From the NCBI GenBank assembly GCA_019347805.1, contig JAHWKR010000016.1:1-58648 (forward strand): a stretch of DNA of 58,648 bases, read 5' to 3'. Of this stretch, positions 1 through 8,230 are shown in pieces. Under the pieces are notes generated by a model, which made no database searches, had not been told where the DNA came from, and saw only the letters and a list, made by a program, of their open reading frames with translations. This DNA is from Methanobacteriota archaeon. GTDB taxonomy: Archaea; Thermoplasmatota; E2; JACPAO01; JAHWKR01. A program made the position numbers and the translations under genes. Each line of letters begins with the position of its first letter. Position 1 is the stretch's first letter.

Positions 1-197
1 CCTGCCCCCACGGTTCGTGCACGATCACCGTCGTCGACGATTTTGAGGGCATCCACGTATGGTTCAAAATCCAGGTCGACGACGAACCGTTCTTCCGGCC
101 ACAAGCGCATTACCACCAGACTACCGTGGAAGCGGATCGCGTGCGTGTCGCGGTCTCGGCTGCCGACGGCACGATTGGTACCATCACAATCGAATAA
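1..197 (+). CDS. C-terminal part of a small secreted protein (5' end outside the window)
   Basis: The reading frame is open from the window edge (first full codon at base 3) to a TAA at 195-197, giving 64 residues. They begin CPHGSC and end GTITIE. Against the last 64 residues of the next gene, 57 of 64 are identical, so this is the upstream member of a tandem duplication. By analogy it should be exported with a signal peptide that lies outside the window. Codon choice is less GC-biased than in the flanking housekeeping genes. I recognise no family; function unknown. Confidence 0.85.
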   Translation, partial: CPHGSCTITVVDDFEGIHVWFKIQVDDEPFFRPQAHYHQTTVEADRVRVAVSAADGTIGTITIE

Positions 198-205
198 GGT
201 ACAAC

Positions 206-586
206 ATGAGAAGACTCCTCGCGCTCAGCATCATCCTCCTCTTCGGAGCGTTGGCATTCGCGGGGTCGGCGGAGGCGAGTCATGAAAATTATACCATTCG
301 CTACATTGGCGGAGGGGAACTCGGGGGCATCCAAGCCACAGCATGTCTTCTGAATACCGGTTATGCAATCGGAGGTGCATGTTTCACTCCGTGTCCCCAC
401 GGCTCTTGCACGATCACCGTGGTCGACGACCATAACGGCATCCACGTCTGGTTCTGGATCCAGGTCGACGACGAACCTTTCTTCCGGCCACAAGCACACT
501 TCCATCAGACGACAGTCGACGCGGAGCGCGTGCGTGTAGCGGTCTCGGTTGCCGATGGTACCATCGGCACCATCACCATCGAGTGA
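206..586 (+). CDS. Small secreted protein, tandem paralogue of the preceding gene
   Basis: A 126-residue protein starting 8 nt after the preceding paralogue stops, so the two are probably co-transcribed. Residues 1-24 form a signal peptide (basic MRR, hydrophobic LLALSIILLFGALAFAG, cleavage near AEA). The mature part has four cysteines, including CPHGSC, which could form two disulfides, and is rich in aromatic and beta-branched residues, suggesting a small beta-sandwich. The two copies differ at 7 of 64 aligned C-terminal positions, clustered around the DD-xx-GIHVWF segment, which may be a surface loop. The stop lies 1 nt before the stop of the convergent VWA gene. No family recognised. Confidence 0.85.
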   Translation: MRRLLALSIILLFGALAFAGSAEASHENYTIRYIGGGELGGIQATACLLNTGYAIGGACFTPCPHGSCTITVVDDHNGIHVWFWIQVDDEPFFRPQAHFHQTTVDAERVRVAVSVADGTIGTITIE

Positions 587-587
587 C

Positions 588-2453
588 CTAGACCGCGGCT
601 TCCTGCCTCTTCGTCACCGTCTCGAGGTCGACGAGGAGCTTTTCGGTGAGCGCTTGCGGTTCCACGACCTCCACCGTCCCGTTCGCCGCGTTGGCGATGT
701 CGCGCGCGGCCTGGACGTATTGTTCGTCCTCGGTCTCGAGCTGGATGACCATGAGCCGCGTCCCGGGCGTGTCCCCCAATAGAGCAGCCTGTTCCAACGC
801 GTAGGGCATGCACACTTCGGGCCGATCGGCGGTGTCGACGCCGCGGACAGTCATCGCTTCGGGGAGCCCGTCGGTGATAAGGTAGACCAATCGCCGGTCC
901 GCAGCCTCGTCCTCCAAAAGATAGCGCGCTTCGCGTAGCGCGGCACCGTGGTTGGTGAAGCCTTTCGGTTCGGCGTTCCAGCAGCCGGCGAGGTCGACCT
1001 GTTCGACGCCGGTGGACATCGCCAGGATGTCGACGCGGTGGTCGCTGCCTTGTTCCTTGATGGCGCGGTACATCACCAGGCAGACGGTCTTGGCGGCCTC
1101 CATCCTGCCCTTCTCTTCCATGCTGCCGCTCTGGTCGAAGATCAAGACGACGTGGGTCTTGGCGGTGCGCACTTCGCGGTGGACCAGGATGTCGTCGTCG
1201 AAGAGGTGGCGCACCTTGGGATGGTTCTGGCGGGCCTGGACGACGGAGTCGACGAGTTCCATCATGCCGGTCTCGGTGAGGCTCCGCAAAGGCCCCTTCT
1301 GGTATTCGCCTTCGCCTTCGACGTAGCGGCCGGGTGTCGCCATGCCGCCCGCAGGGAGCGTCCGTAGCGCCTCGTCGTAGAGGATGCCGGAGAAGCGTTC
1401 CAACAGGTTGCTCTTGGCGTCGCCTTTTTCGTCGACGAGGCCGCTCATGGCGAGGTCGCCGAGCAGTTCGTCGCGCATCTGTTCATAGGGTCCTTGGCGG
1501 ACGTTCTTGGCGAGCCTTTCCAGGTCTTTCTCATAGTCCTCTTCGAGCCGTTCGAGGTCTTCCTTGCGTTCGCGCCGTTGGATGTTCTCGGTGCGTTCCA
1601 AGTCTTTCAAACGCTGTTCAAGGTCGGCGGCCATGCCGGAGAGTTCCATGCGGTGTTGTTCCGAGCGGCGGTCAATCTCGTCCTGCATGAGCCGCGCCGC
1701 CGTCTCGGCATAGTCTTCGCGCCCGAGCAAACGGTCCCACATGCGGCGCAGGCGTTCGCGCAGGCCTTCGCCTTCTTTCATCTTGTAGCGGATCTGGGCA
1801 CGCACACCGGGGCGGAACCAGGCGGCGCCGCCGATCGAGAGCCGGGTTCCGTCGGGGAGCGTCACGGTGGTCCGCGGCGGTGCTTCCTTCTTGCCGAAGA
1901 GGCGGCGCACGAAGCGGAAGAAGCGCGACACGACGAAGAGGAGGAAGTACCAGACGGTCTGGAAGAAGTAGACGATCCAATCCAGGACACCGCGCTTCTC
2001 CTTGCCGTAGAGGGAGCGGTAGAGTTCGGAGTCGGTCTCCAGTTCGTTGAGGTCCAGGACCGGCGTCTCACGCGTCTTGCGGATCTGGTCGCGGAGCGCC
2101 GCCTCCCGTTCGGCGGTCTCGCGCATGCGTCGTTCCCATTGCGATTCGCGCGCCGCCTTGCGCTCGCCGTGCGCCCGTTCGGCCTGTCGGCGTTCCCGTT
2201 CCGCCTCCAAACGCAGACGTTCCTCTTCCTCCTTGATGCGCTTGCGGATGTAGGGGTCGCGTTTCTCTTCCTTCTTGAGCCACGCTTCCAACCCCGCTTT
2301 TCCGTGGCGGGCGAGCGCTTCGATGATCTCGCGTCGTTGGCGCGATGAGAGGACGAAGCCTTCCGGTCGTGCCTGGCATTTCGGCAGATCGGGCAGGCGG
2401 GACCGGCTGCGTGCCAGCTGCTGTGCAGCGACGCTTGTGGGTCGGTCGGTCAT
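588..2453 (-). CDS. VWA (von Willebrand factor A) domain protein, partner of the MoxR-type ATPase
   Basis: A 621-residue protein. A long charged, coiled-coil-prone N-terminal half (many EEE/RRE runs, about 60-150) and a hydrophobic aromatic patch (FFQTVWYFLLFVVSRFFRF, about 170-190) precede a C-terminal VWA domain. The metal-ion-dependent adhesion site motif DxSGS begins near residue 440 (FDQSGSM), followed by the usual LITDGLP strand. The chosen ATG has a strong GGAGGTG SD a few bases upstream, and the gene begins 17 nt after the MoxR-like gene ends, so the two form one operon. VWA proteins paired with MoxR AAA+ ATPases commonly act as co-chaperones or in metal insertion into a client; the client here is unknown. 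Confidence 0.9.
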   Translation of the reverse strand: MTDRPTSVAAQQLARSRSRLPDLPKCQARPEGFVLSSRQRREIIEALARHGKAGLEAWLKKEEKRDPYIRKRIKEEEERLRLEAERERRQAERAHGERKAARESQWERRMRETAEREAALRDQIRKTRETPVLDLNELETDSELYRSLYGKEKRGVLDWIVYFFQTVWYFLLFVVSRFFRFVRRLFGKKEAPPRTTVTLPDGTRLSIGGAAWFRPGVRAQIRYKMKEGEGLRERLRRMWDRLLGREDYAETAARLMQDEIDRRSEQHRMELSGMAADLEQRLKDLERTENIQRRERKEDLERLEEDYEKDLERLAKNVRQGPYEQMRDELLGDLAMSGLVDEKGDAKSNLLERFSGILYDEALRTLPAGGMATPGRYVEGEGEYQKGPLRSLTETGMMELVDSVVQARQNHPKVRHLFDDDILVHREVRTAKTHVVLIFDQSGSMEEKGRMEAAKTVCLVMYRAIKEQGSDHRVDILAMSTGVEQVDLAGCWNAEPKGFTNHGAALREARYLLEDEAADRRLVYLITDGLPEAMTVRGVDTADRPEVCMPYALEQAALLGDTPGTRLMVIQLETEDEQYVQAARDIANAANGTVEVVEPQALTEKLLVDLETVTKRQEAAV

Positions 2454-2469
2454 GCCCACCTCCGCATGG

Positions 2470-3966
2470 TCATGCCTCGTCGAAGGCGCCGAGGCTGTCG
2501 AGGGCATGGAAGACGCCGCCGAGGGCCATGGCGACCTGTTCGCGGTCGAGCCCTTCGGTCTCCTGCACCCATTTGCCGAACCGGCGCACGCGCGCGTCGC
2601 CACCCTCCGACCGCAACAAGGACTGCACCTTCTGCGGGTCGTGGCCGTTCGTGCCGAGCGCCTGCCGGAGCGCCTGGACCACGCGGACGCCCTCCGCCTT
2701 GTCCTCTTTCAGTTCACCGACGAAGAAGCGGCACCAGTAGTCCTCAGCACCGCGCTTGGCGGCGTCGCGCCAATATTTTTCCAAAAACGCCTTGACGAGG
2801 CGGCGGTTCTCGTCGAAGCCGTCCTCGCTGCGGGCGCGGATGCGGCCCTCCATGGCGTCGAGGGCGCCGCGGCGGAAATCCTCGGGGTCGATGCGGTCGG
2901 CCGCCGACATGAGCGCGTAGCTGCGGGCGCGCTTGGGGATGTCGATGAGGGTGCGGTTCGAGCCGACCTCGCTGAGGTCACCGGTCTGTTCCATGCGCTT
3001 GCGCCATTCCATCACCAGTTCGACGGTGGCGTCGCGGAACGGCCCGGCGACGTGCAACAACCCACCCTCACGGCGCAGGCCGATGTCGACGATCTTGCGG
3101 TTCGACGCGCTCGTCTCGGGGTAGGGGGTGTGGACGTTGGCCAACCGGTCGTTCAAGGGCTCGGTGATGTTGGCAAGATCGCGCACGTTGGAGGTCGTGA
3201 CGGCGATGAGGGAGGCGGGGAAGGTCTCGCGGCTTTTGGCGGGCGTCGCGATGCCTTCCTGGAGCGCCTGCAAGAGCACGTTCTGGGTGCCGCGGGGGAG
3301 CTTGCCGACCTCGTCGACGAAGAGGATGCCGCGGTGCGCCTGCAGCACCTTGCCGGGTTCCAGGACGAGCGGACTGGTCGGGTCGCCGAGCTCTTCCAAC
3401 CGTGCCAAGTTGATGCTGCCGGTGAGGTTGTCGGGGAAGACCTCAGGGCTGCCTTGGACGCGGGCGTGGCCGAAACCTTCGCGCAACCGCACCTGTTGGA
3501 CGGGGATGTCCTTGGCCTTGATGCGCTCAGGATCGAAGCTGCCCAGTTCATCCAGCGCGAGGCCACCGTGGTTCGCCTTGCAGTAGGGGCATGGTGGGAC
3601 GATCTCGGCGTAGACCGGATCGATGAGGCTGAACGGGTCGTCGTGGACCGGGCAATCGGCGACCGCGAAGACCTCTTTCGGGAAGAGGTCCCAGATCTCC
3701 TTGGCGAGCGTGGTCTTGCCGGAGCCGGGGGGCCCGAGCAGCAGGACATGGTTGCCAGAGAGCAACGAAGCGGTGAGCACCTCGAGGGTGTCGCGCTCGT
3801 AGACCGTGTGCGGGTAGAGCGCCTGCAAGGATTGGACGCGGTCGTAGCCTTTCTCCTCGCGCATCGTCTTCATGCGACCGAGGATCGTCTGGCGCATCCG
3901 GTCGGCGGGAAGCTGGGGGACGAGTCCGGCGTCGAGGACCTCCTGCGCGTTCGTCTCGGCCTTCAT
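2470..3966 (-). CDS. MoxR/magnesium-chelatase-like AAA+ ATPase
   Basis: A 498-residue AAA+ protein. Walker A is GPPGSGKT (78-85) and Walker B is ILFVDEV (213-219), followed by GKLPRGTQNVLLQALQEG, as in magnesium-chelatase I/MoxR ATPases. Between Walker A and B is an insert with CPVH (105-108) and CPYC (126-129), which looks like a zinc-binding knuckle and is not part of the core fold. The C-terminal 180 residues form a lid plus helical tail. It is first in a two-gene operon with a VWA protein, the classical MoxR-VWA arrangement. ATP-driven remodelling of a client protein or metal centre is the likely role. The start codon has no clear SD, so the transcript may be leaderless or short-leadered. 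Confidence 0.92.
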   Translation of the reverse strand: MKAETNAQEVLDAGLVPQLPADRMRQTILGRMKTMREEKGYDRVQSLQALYPHTVYERDTLEVLTASLLSGNHVLLLGPPGSGKTTLAKEIWDLFPKEVFAVADCPVHDDPFSLIDPVYAEIVPPCPYCKANHGGLALDELGSFDPERIKAKDIPVQQVRLREGFGHARVQGSPEVFPDNLTGSINLARLEELGDPTSPLVLEPGKVLQAHRGILFVDEVGKLPRGTQNVLLQALQEGIATPAKSRETFPASLIAVTTSNVRDLANITEPLNDRLANVHTPYPETSASNRKIVDIGLRREGGLLHVAGPFRDATVELVMEWRKRMEQTGDLSEVGSNRTLIDIPKRARSYALMSAADRIDPEDFRRGALDAMEGRIRARSEDGFDENRRLVKAFLEKYWRDAAKRGAEDYWCRFFVGELKEDKAEGVRVVQALRQALGTNGHDPQKVQSLLRSEGGDARVRRFGKWVQETEGLDREQVAMALGGVFHALDSLGAFDEA

Positions 3967-4020
3967 GGGGGTACCAGGCGCGGGTTAGTGGCACGGTGAT
4001 GAAGAAGGTTCTGGGGAGAT

Positions 4021-4055
4021 GTGGGGCCGGAGCCCCACGTTGTCGCGCCTTTTTT
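4021..4055. other. GC hairpin followed by a T6 tract between divergent genes
   Basis: GTGGGGC (4021-4027) and GCCCCAC (4032-4038) form a perfect 7-bp stem with a CGGA loop, and a T6 run follows at 4050-4055. It sits between the divergent MoxR-like gene and the lipoprotein gene at 4081. The T6/A6 tract lies 26-31 nt upstream of the ATG at 4081, so it may be that gene's TATA element. The hairpin would then lie upstream of that promoter or in a leader of the minus-strand operon. Confidence 0.5.
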
Positions 4056-4080
4056 GTGTCGGCCGGTCCCTGGTCGCCGC

Positions 4081-4587
4081 ATGGCCCGGCCGTTCGTCGT
4101 GGTGATGTCGCTCCTGGGATGCGTGGCGTGGCTCGGGGGTTGCACCACGGTGACGGAGGAGCCCGTGGTCTTCGTGCTCGAATATTCCATCGAGCGGCAG
4201 GAGGGTGCGGAGGTCAATGCCACCCACGGTCCGCACTGTGCGACTGCTTGGGTCGACGGCGACCGCGTGTTCGTCCAAGAGCGGAACATGCATGAGGTCG
4301 AAAGCGCAGATGCGGCGCTTCTGGTCGCACCGCAGGATCCTGGCCCCCGGACGATGCATCTGGAGGAGTCGTACCTCCTGGCCTTACCGAGTTCCTTCGA
4401 GGCGGTCCGCGGCGTGGTGCTTGGTTCGTTCACCTTTGACGGGACCGCGATTCGGATGAACGGAGAAGCGATCGACCTGCCACACGGGTGGACGGACGAG
4501 GCGACGGATGGCGCTTGGCGTGTTGAGGCGACCCTGAAGGCGGCTTCCGGCGTGCTCAAGACGGTCCCGGACCGGTCCTGCGACTGA
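4081..4587 (+). CDS. Putative lipoprotein, unknown function
   Basis: A 168-residue protein. The N-terminus MARPFVVVMSLLGCVAWLGGC is a lipoprotein signal with lipobox LGGC, so the mature protein would be tethered outside the membrane by its cysteine. The rest is a small acidic to neutral domain without recognised motifs and ends with a pair of cysteine-containing segments (HCATAW and DRSCD). I start it at the ATG directly before the signal sequence rather than at upstream in-frame codons, which would place Pro- and Arg-rich residues ahead of the signal. The gene converges with the ureohydrolase gene, with a 2-nt gap between their stops. Confidence 0.75.
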   Translation: MARPFVVVMSLLGCVAWLGGCTTVTEEPVVFVLEYSIERQEGAEVNATHGPHCATAWVDGDRVFVQERNMHEVESADAALLVAPQDPGPRTMHLEESYLLALPSSFEAVRGVVLGSFTFDGTAIRMNGEAIDLPHGWTDEATDGAWRVEATLKAASGVLKTVPDRSCD

Positions 4588-4589
4588 GG

Positions 4590-5519
4590 TCACCTCGCCT
4601 TCGCTTCCACGACCGGCACCTTGTGGCCGTTCTTCTGGGCGTGCAGTTGCCAGAACAGCGCTTCGCGCACGAATTTCGAGGCGAGCATGGCGGTCTGGCC
4701 GTTGTCGTACTCGGGGCAGACCTCGACGACGTCCATGCCGACGAGGTTCGGGGCGCAGCGTTTGACGATCTCGAGCGTCTCCCAGTCGGTGAGGCCGAAC
4801 GGTTCGGGGGTGCCGGTGCCGGGGGCGTAGGCGGGGTCGACGCCGTCGATGTCGATGGTGAGGTAGACCGGTCGGTCGCCGAAGCGGGCGAAGATGTCGT
4901 CCAGGATCGCCTTGATGCCGAGCTGTCGAACGTCGAACGAGGTGTGGCAGTGCGCCAGGACGCCGTCGCGTTCGGCGGCGGCGCGTTCTTCCCGTTCCAT
5001 GCTGCGCACGCCGATGATGGCGACGTCGTCCGCACCGACCGCTTCGACGAAGCGCCGCAGGGCGTTGGCGTGGTTGTACTTGCTTCCGTCGTATTCGTCG
5101 CGGTAGTCGAGGTGGGCGTCGACCTGGACGACGACGAGGTCGGGGTAGGCCTCGGCGACCGCCTTGACGGGTCCCATGGGGACGTTGTGCTCGCCGCCGA
5201 GCAGGATGGGGATCTTGCCCTCGGAGACCACTTGTTTGGCGAAGGCGTAGCCTTTCTCGACCATCTCTTCGGGGGTGTCCTTGTTGGAGACGTCGAGGTC
5301 GCCGTAGTCATGGATCTTGAACGATTCCATGTGCAGCCCGGTCGGGATGTGGTAGAGCTCGTTGTTCCACGCGGCGCGGCGGATGTAGCGGGGCCCTTCG
5401 GCGGTGCCGGAGCGGAAGCTGCCGGTGCGGTCGTAGGGGATGCCGTAGACGACGTAGTCCGCCTCCGGCCAGGAGGTCTCGGCGTCGGCGAAGTAGTCCG
5501 GGAACTCGCGGTAGGACAC
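4590..5519 (-). CDS. speB: Ureohydrolase (agmatinase/arginase family)
   Basis: A 309-residue enzyme of the manganese ureohydrolase family, which hydrolyses agmatine or related guanidino compounds to urea plus an amine. The binuclear metal ligands are present: GGEHNV, DAHLD and the late DIDGVDP followed by APGTGTPEP. The usual DAHxDxxxxxxGxxxxHG motif is altered after the ligands (NHANALRR in place of SHG), so substrate choice is uncertain. I choose the GTG at 5519 because an AAATA box lies 24-28 nt upstream, fitting a leaderless transcript. The in-frame ATG at 5600 would add a Pro/Ser-rich stretch not expected in this family. It would feed polyamine synthesis (putrescine from arginine via agmatine) if it is an agmatinase. 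Confidence 0.9.
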   Translation of the reverse strand: MSYREFPDYFADAETSWPEADYVVYGIPYDRTGSFRSGTAEGPRYIRRAAWNNELYHIPTGLHMESFKIHDYGDLDVSNKDTPEEMVEKGYAFAKQVVSEGKIPILLGGEHNVPMGPVKAVAEAYPDLVVVQVDAHLDYRDEYDGSKYNHANALRRFVEAVGADDVAIIGVRSMEREERAAAERDGVLAHCHTSFDVRQLGIKAILDDIFARFGDRPVYLTIDIDGVDPAYAPGTGTPEPFGLTDWETLEIVKRCAPNLVGMDVVEVCPEYDNGQTAMLASKFVREALFWQLHAQKNGHKVPVVEAKAR

Positions 5520-5542
5520 GACCGGCGCGTCAGGTTCCCGAC

Positions 5543-5547
5543 TATTT
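5543..5547 (-). promoter_or_regulatory. TATA-like box of the ureohydrolase gene
   Basis: On the minus strand this reads CTCAAATAGT. The box ends 24 nt upstream of the GTG at 5519, so initiation would fall at or next to the start codon. Confidence 0.55.
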
Positions 5548-5701
5548 GAGCTTGATGGTGGTGGGAGGTCGGTTGGTCCCGCGACCGGGCTGGGGACCAC
5601 GGCCTGGACTCCGGGTCCAGATGACCTCCCCAGGTGAATGAGGAAGGTCGCATCAAAAAGAGAGTCTGGACAAAGACGGGGAGAGACGATCGGCCTAGGC
5701 T

Positions 5702-5938
5702 CTAATTGGTGCTGTCCGAACCGCTGTCCGAGCCGCCGTCCTCGTTGTCGACGAAGACGTCGGTGTCACCGCCGCCGTTGCCGTCATCGTTGTCGATGAA
5801 GGTGTCGCCTCCATCGTCATCGTCCTCTTCCACGACGGTCGTTCCGTCGCCATCGTCCTCGTCCTCCACGAAGCAGCCCGCCATGGGCATGGCGAACGCC
5901 ACGAGGAGAAGAAGGATCAATCGGGTCTTTCGGGACAT
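5702..5938 (-). CDS. Small, extremely acidic lipoprotein
   Basis: A 78-residue protein. MSRKTRLILLLLVAFAMPMAGC is a lipoprotein signal with lipobox MAGC. The remaining ~56 residues are mostly Asp, Glu, Gly and Asn in an irregular repeat (VVEEDDDD, TFIDNDDG, VFVDNEDG), likely an unstructured, cation-binding surface tail. The ATG at 5938 has a weak TATA-like element (GATACTA on the minus strand) at -25. An alternative ATG nine bases earlier would sit too close to that element. No family recognised; low-complexity composition means homology searches will be weak. Confidence 0.7.
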   Translation of the reverse strand: MSRKTRLILLLLVAFAMPMAGCFVEDEDDGDGTTVVEEDDDDGGDTFIDNDDGNGGGDTDVFVDNEDGGSDSGSDSTN

Positions 5939-6109
5939 GTGCCCCATAGTGTGTCGGTCCGGTAGTATCACCTCGGGGCTCGTGGCCATCGGTGGCCGTT
6001 GACGACAGCTTCTCAAACGGGCAGGCGGGGATGACGAGGAAAACGGCCTCATGTCAATCCTGCACCAAGACCGTACGCACAGGTTGCGTCACCGGGTCGT
6101 CATGTCATC

Positions 6110-7555
6110 TCATGCGTCGCCGGTGAGCCGCGGGTCGGGCAGCGGGTCACCGAGGAAGTGCAGGACGTAGAGCCCGCACCGGGTGTCCGAGACGTAGAGG
6201 TGTCCATCCTTCGGGAAGACGTCCCAGACATGGGGTCCGCCGTCGGCGCAACTCGGGAAGTAGACGCCGAGGGTCGGTACGGTGTCTTCGCGCAGGAACG
6301 TCGAGAGCCGGTCGGCACCGCCCCCCGCGACGAAGCCCGCGGCGTCGAGGACGAACACGCCGCCGTGGTACATCGCTTCGTACACGCGTCCGCCGAGGAA
6401 GTGGATGTTGTGCGCCGAATAGGGGCCGACCGGTTCGCCGAAGGAGGACCATGATTCGCTCGGCCGTGCCAGGGGGCCGCTTCCGGGAACATGCCATTTG
6501 CCCAGGGTCTCCGGGTGCTCGATGTCGGTGGCGTCGATGAGGTAGACGAAGCCGACCGACCAGCGGGCCGCACTGCAGGCGGGGTCGATGATGAGTCCGT
6601 TCTCGGTCGCCGCGGCGATGACGCGCCGGCCGTCGATGAAATCGATCTCGACGGTGTGGATGTCGCCGCAGTCGCCCATGAAATCGTCCCAGTGGCCCAA
6701 GGTGCGTGGTTCGGTGGGGTCGGAGACGTCGACGAGGAAGACACCCATGTCCCAATGGGCGACCACCATGACCGGGATGCCGAGCAAGGGATCGTCGTAG
6801 ACGTACATGTCGTGGATGCTGAGCTCGTAGGGGTTGGCGTCGACAAGATGCGAGTTGGGATAGGCGGAGAGCGGGGCGCTCCAATCGGCGACATGCTCCA
6901 TCGTGCTGTCTGAGAGCGGGTCGCCGCGGTCGATGCGGACGATCTCGATGATGCCTTGGACGGGGACGGTCGAGCGCAACATGCCGAAGCTCTGGGCGAG
7001 GAAGACATATTCGGCGCCGTCGATCTCCTTGACGAAGCACATGTGGCAGCCATGGTCGTAGCGGTGCACTTCGCGAGGGGCGCTGCGGTTCGTGATGTCG
7101 ACCAGGTGTTTTCCGGAGACGACGGCGAGCGCCCCGTCCGCGGTCGCCTTGACATCGTAGCAGCGGGTGCCGGAGAAGCGGCCCACCTCCACGGGTACGA
7201 CGCGGTCCTCGATGTCGAGGATGCGGAAGCCGTCCTGGACCAGGCATTGCAGGACCGAGTCGCCGACGACGTCGATCTCGCCGAACTCCCCTTGGTCGGT
7301 GACGTCGCGGCCGAGGTGGCCAAGGAGCGCCATGTTGCGGTGGTCGGCATGCTGCGCCGGATCGGCGTGGTCATGCTCAAGGCCGTCCTCGATTGGGTCG
7401 TCCCAAAAGGGTTCCACGGCGATGCCCGGAACGATGGCGGGGGTGACAGGCTCCGGTGCGCCCGGACGGGGGGCGGGTTCGCCGATGCAGCCGGCGAACA
7501 GGACCGCGAGGAGACCGACCACGAGAAGGGTCGGGAGGGAGCTCGGCCACCGCAT
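6110..7555 (-). CDS. LVIVD-repeat-type beta-propeller lipoprotein
   Basis: A 481-residue protein with a lipoprotein signal (lipobox FAGC) at residues 19-22. The mature part contains repeated blades with hydrophobic strands followed by D-V/I-x-D/N patterns (FRILDIEDRVVPVEVG, HLVDITNRSAPREVH, FLVDVSDPTEPRTLG, YLIDATDIEHPETLG, FVLDAAG). These resemble LVIVD repeats of secreted beta-propellers (choice-of-anchor family). An unusual HCHMC-like segment (YDHGCHMCFV) and a His-rich N-terminal stretch (LEHDHADPAQHADH) could bind metal. Such propellers are usually binding scaffolds. The ATG has a TTTAA box 23 nt upstream, predicting a leaderless transcript. Confidence 0.85.
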   Translation of the reverse strand: MRWPSSLPTLLVVGLLAVLFAGCIGEPAPRPGAPEPVTPAIVPGIAVEPFWDDPIEDGLEHDHADPAQHADHRNMALLGHLGRDVTDQGEFGEIDVVGDSVLQCLVQDGFRILDIEDRVVPVEVGRFSGTRCYDVKATADGALAVVSGKHLVDITNRSAPREVHRYDHGCHMCFVKEIDGAEYVFLAQSFGMLRSTVPVQGIIEIVRIDRGDPLSDSTMEHVADWSAPLSAYPNSHLVDANPYELSIHDMYVYDDPLLGIPVMVVAHWDMGVFLVDVSDPTEPRTLGHWDDFMGDCGDIHTVEIDFIDGRRVIAAATENGLIIDPACSAARWSVGFVYLIDATDIEHPETLGKWHVPGSGPLARPSESWSSFGEPVGPYSAHNIHFLGGRVYEAMYHGGVFVLDAAGFVAGGGADRLSTFLREDTVPTLGVYFPSCADGGPHVWDVFPKDGHLYVSDTRCGLYVLHFLGDPLPDPRLTGDA

Positions 7556-7570
7556 GGAAAAGGGGCCAGC

Positions 7571-8227
7571 TTAGGCGTTTAAGTGTGTTGTGGAAACCGA
7601 AGGGGGAGGGGGATCCTCGGACAGTCCGTCGTGTGGGTCGACGAAGCGGCCATCCACCCAGGGGCCGCCGCAGCCGTAGCAATAGTGGGTGGACGTCTGC
7701 TCCCCCGGTACCGCCCTCAGAAAAACGGTGAGGTTGTACCATCCTCCAGGTCGTGGGTCCGGCATCGTGTCGTTGTCGGGTCCGTCCCACGTGGCGGTGA
7801 TCTTCGGCGTCGCTCCGCGCTCGAGCGCGGCGCCGGCGTCCCAATCGGTGAACGTGATGCGCCATGAAGGATGCGGTGAGGGGCGGTCCAGGGGTGCTCC
7901 GGTGGCATTGCGGAAAAACCGAACATCGCCCGCGTGCGGCCCACCCAACTCCTCTGGTCCCGGTTCAAAGGGCATCTCCGTCATCCCTGGAAGGCTCATG
8001 ATGAACGTGTAACGGTCGATAGTGTGACGCTCCTCCTCCACCTCGCACTTGAAGCTGAAGACATGGTGCTCCGCGTTGCGACTGCTGCCCCCGACCCAGA
8101 GACTGAGGTCTTCGTCCCAAAGAAAATGGCACGAGTCGTATACGACCTCTTCGCATCCGGCGAGCCCGGTCGTCGCGGCGGCCAGGAGGACGACAAGGAG
8201 ACCAGCGACCGGGCGCTTCAACACCAT
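7571..8227 (-). CDS. Putative lipoprotein
   Basis: A 218-residue protein with a signal peptide ending in lipobox LAGC (residues 22-25). The mature domain is beta-rich, with several cysteines (YDSCHF, FKCEVE, HYCYGCGGPW) that may form disulfides. Near the C-terminus is a Trp-rich YCYGCGGPWVDGRF segment. It starts 3 nt after the Nif3-family gene stops, so it is the last gene of a three-gene operon: thioesterase, Nif3-like, lipoprotein. The next lipoprotein gene downstream has its own TATA box, so transcription probably ends near 7570. No family recognised. Confidence 0.8.
   Translation of the reverse strand: MVLKRPVAGLLVVLLAAATTGLAGCEEVVYDSCHFLWDEDLSLWVGGSSRNAEHHVFSFKCEVEEERHTIDRYTFIMSLPGMTEMPFEPGPEELGGPHAGDVRFFRNATGAPLDRPSPHPSWRITFTDWDAGAALERGATPKITATWDGPDNDTMPDPRPGGWYNLTVFLRAVPGEQTSTHYCYGCGGPWVDGRFVDPHDGLSEDPPPPSVSTTHLNA
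7578..7582 (-). promoter_or_regulatory. TATA-like box of the beta-propeller lipoprotein gene
   Basis: The minus strand reads ACTTAAACG. The box is 23-27 nt upstream of the ATG at 7555 and overlaps the 3' end of the preceding lipoprotein gene. Confidence 0.5.
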
Positions 8228-8230
8228 CTG

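Noticed and set aside
2275..3999. A 574-codon open frame on the plus strand opposite the MoxR-like gene
   Set aside because: It mirrors the codon pattern of the AAA+ gene on the other strand; it lacks a domain, SD or TATA box. High GC makes long antisense frames common here.
4590..5600. Ureohydrolase start at ATG 5600
   Set aside because: Adds a Pro/Ser-rich N-terminus with no family counterpart and has no promoter, while GTG 5519 has a TATA-like box at the leaderless distance.
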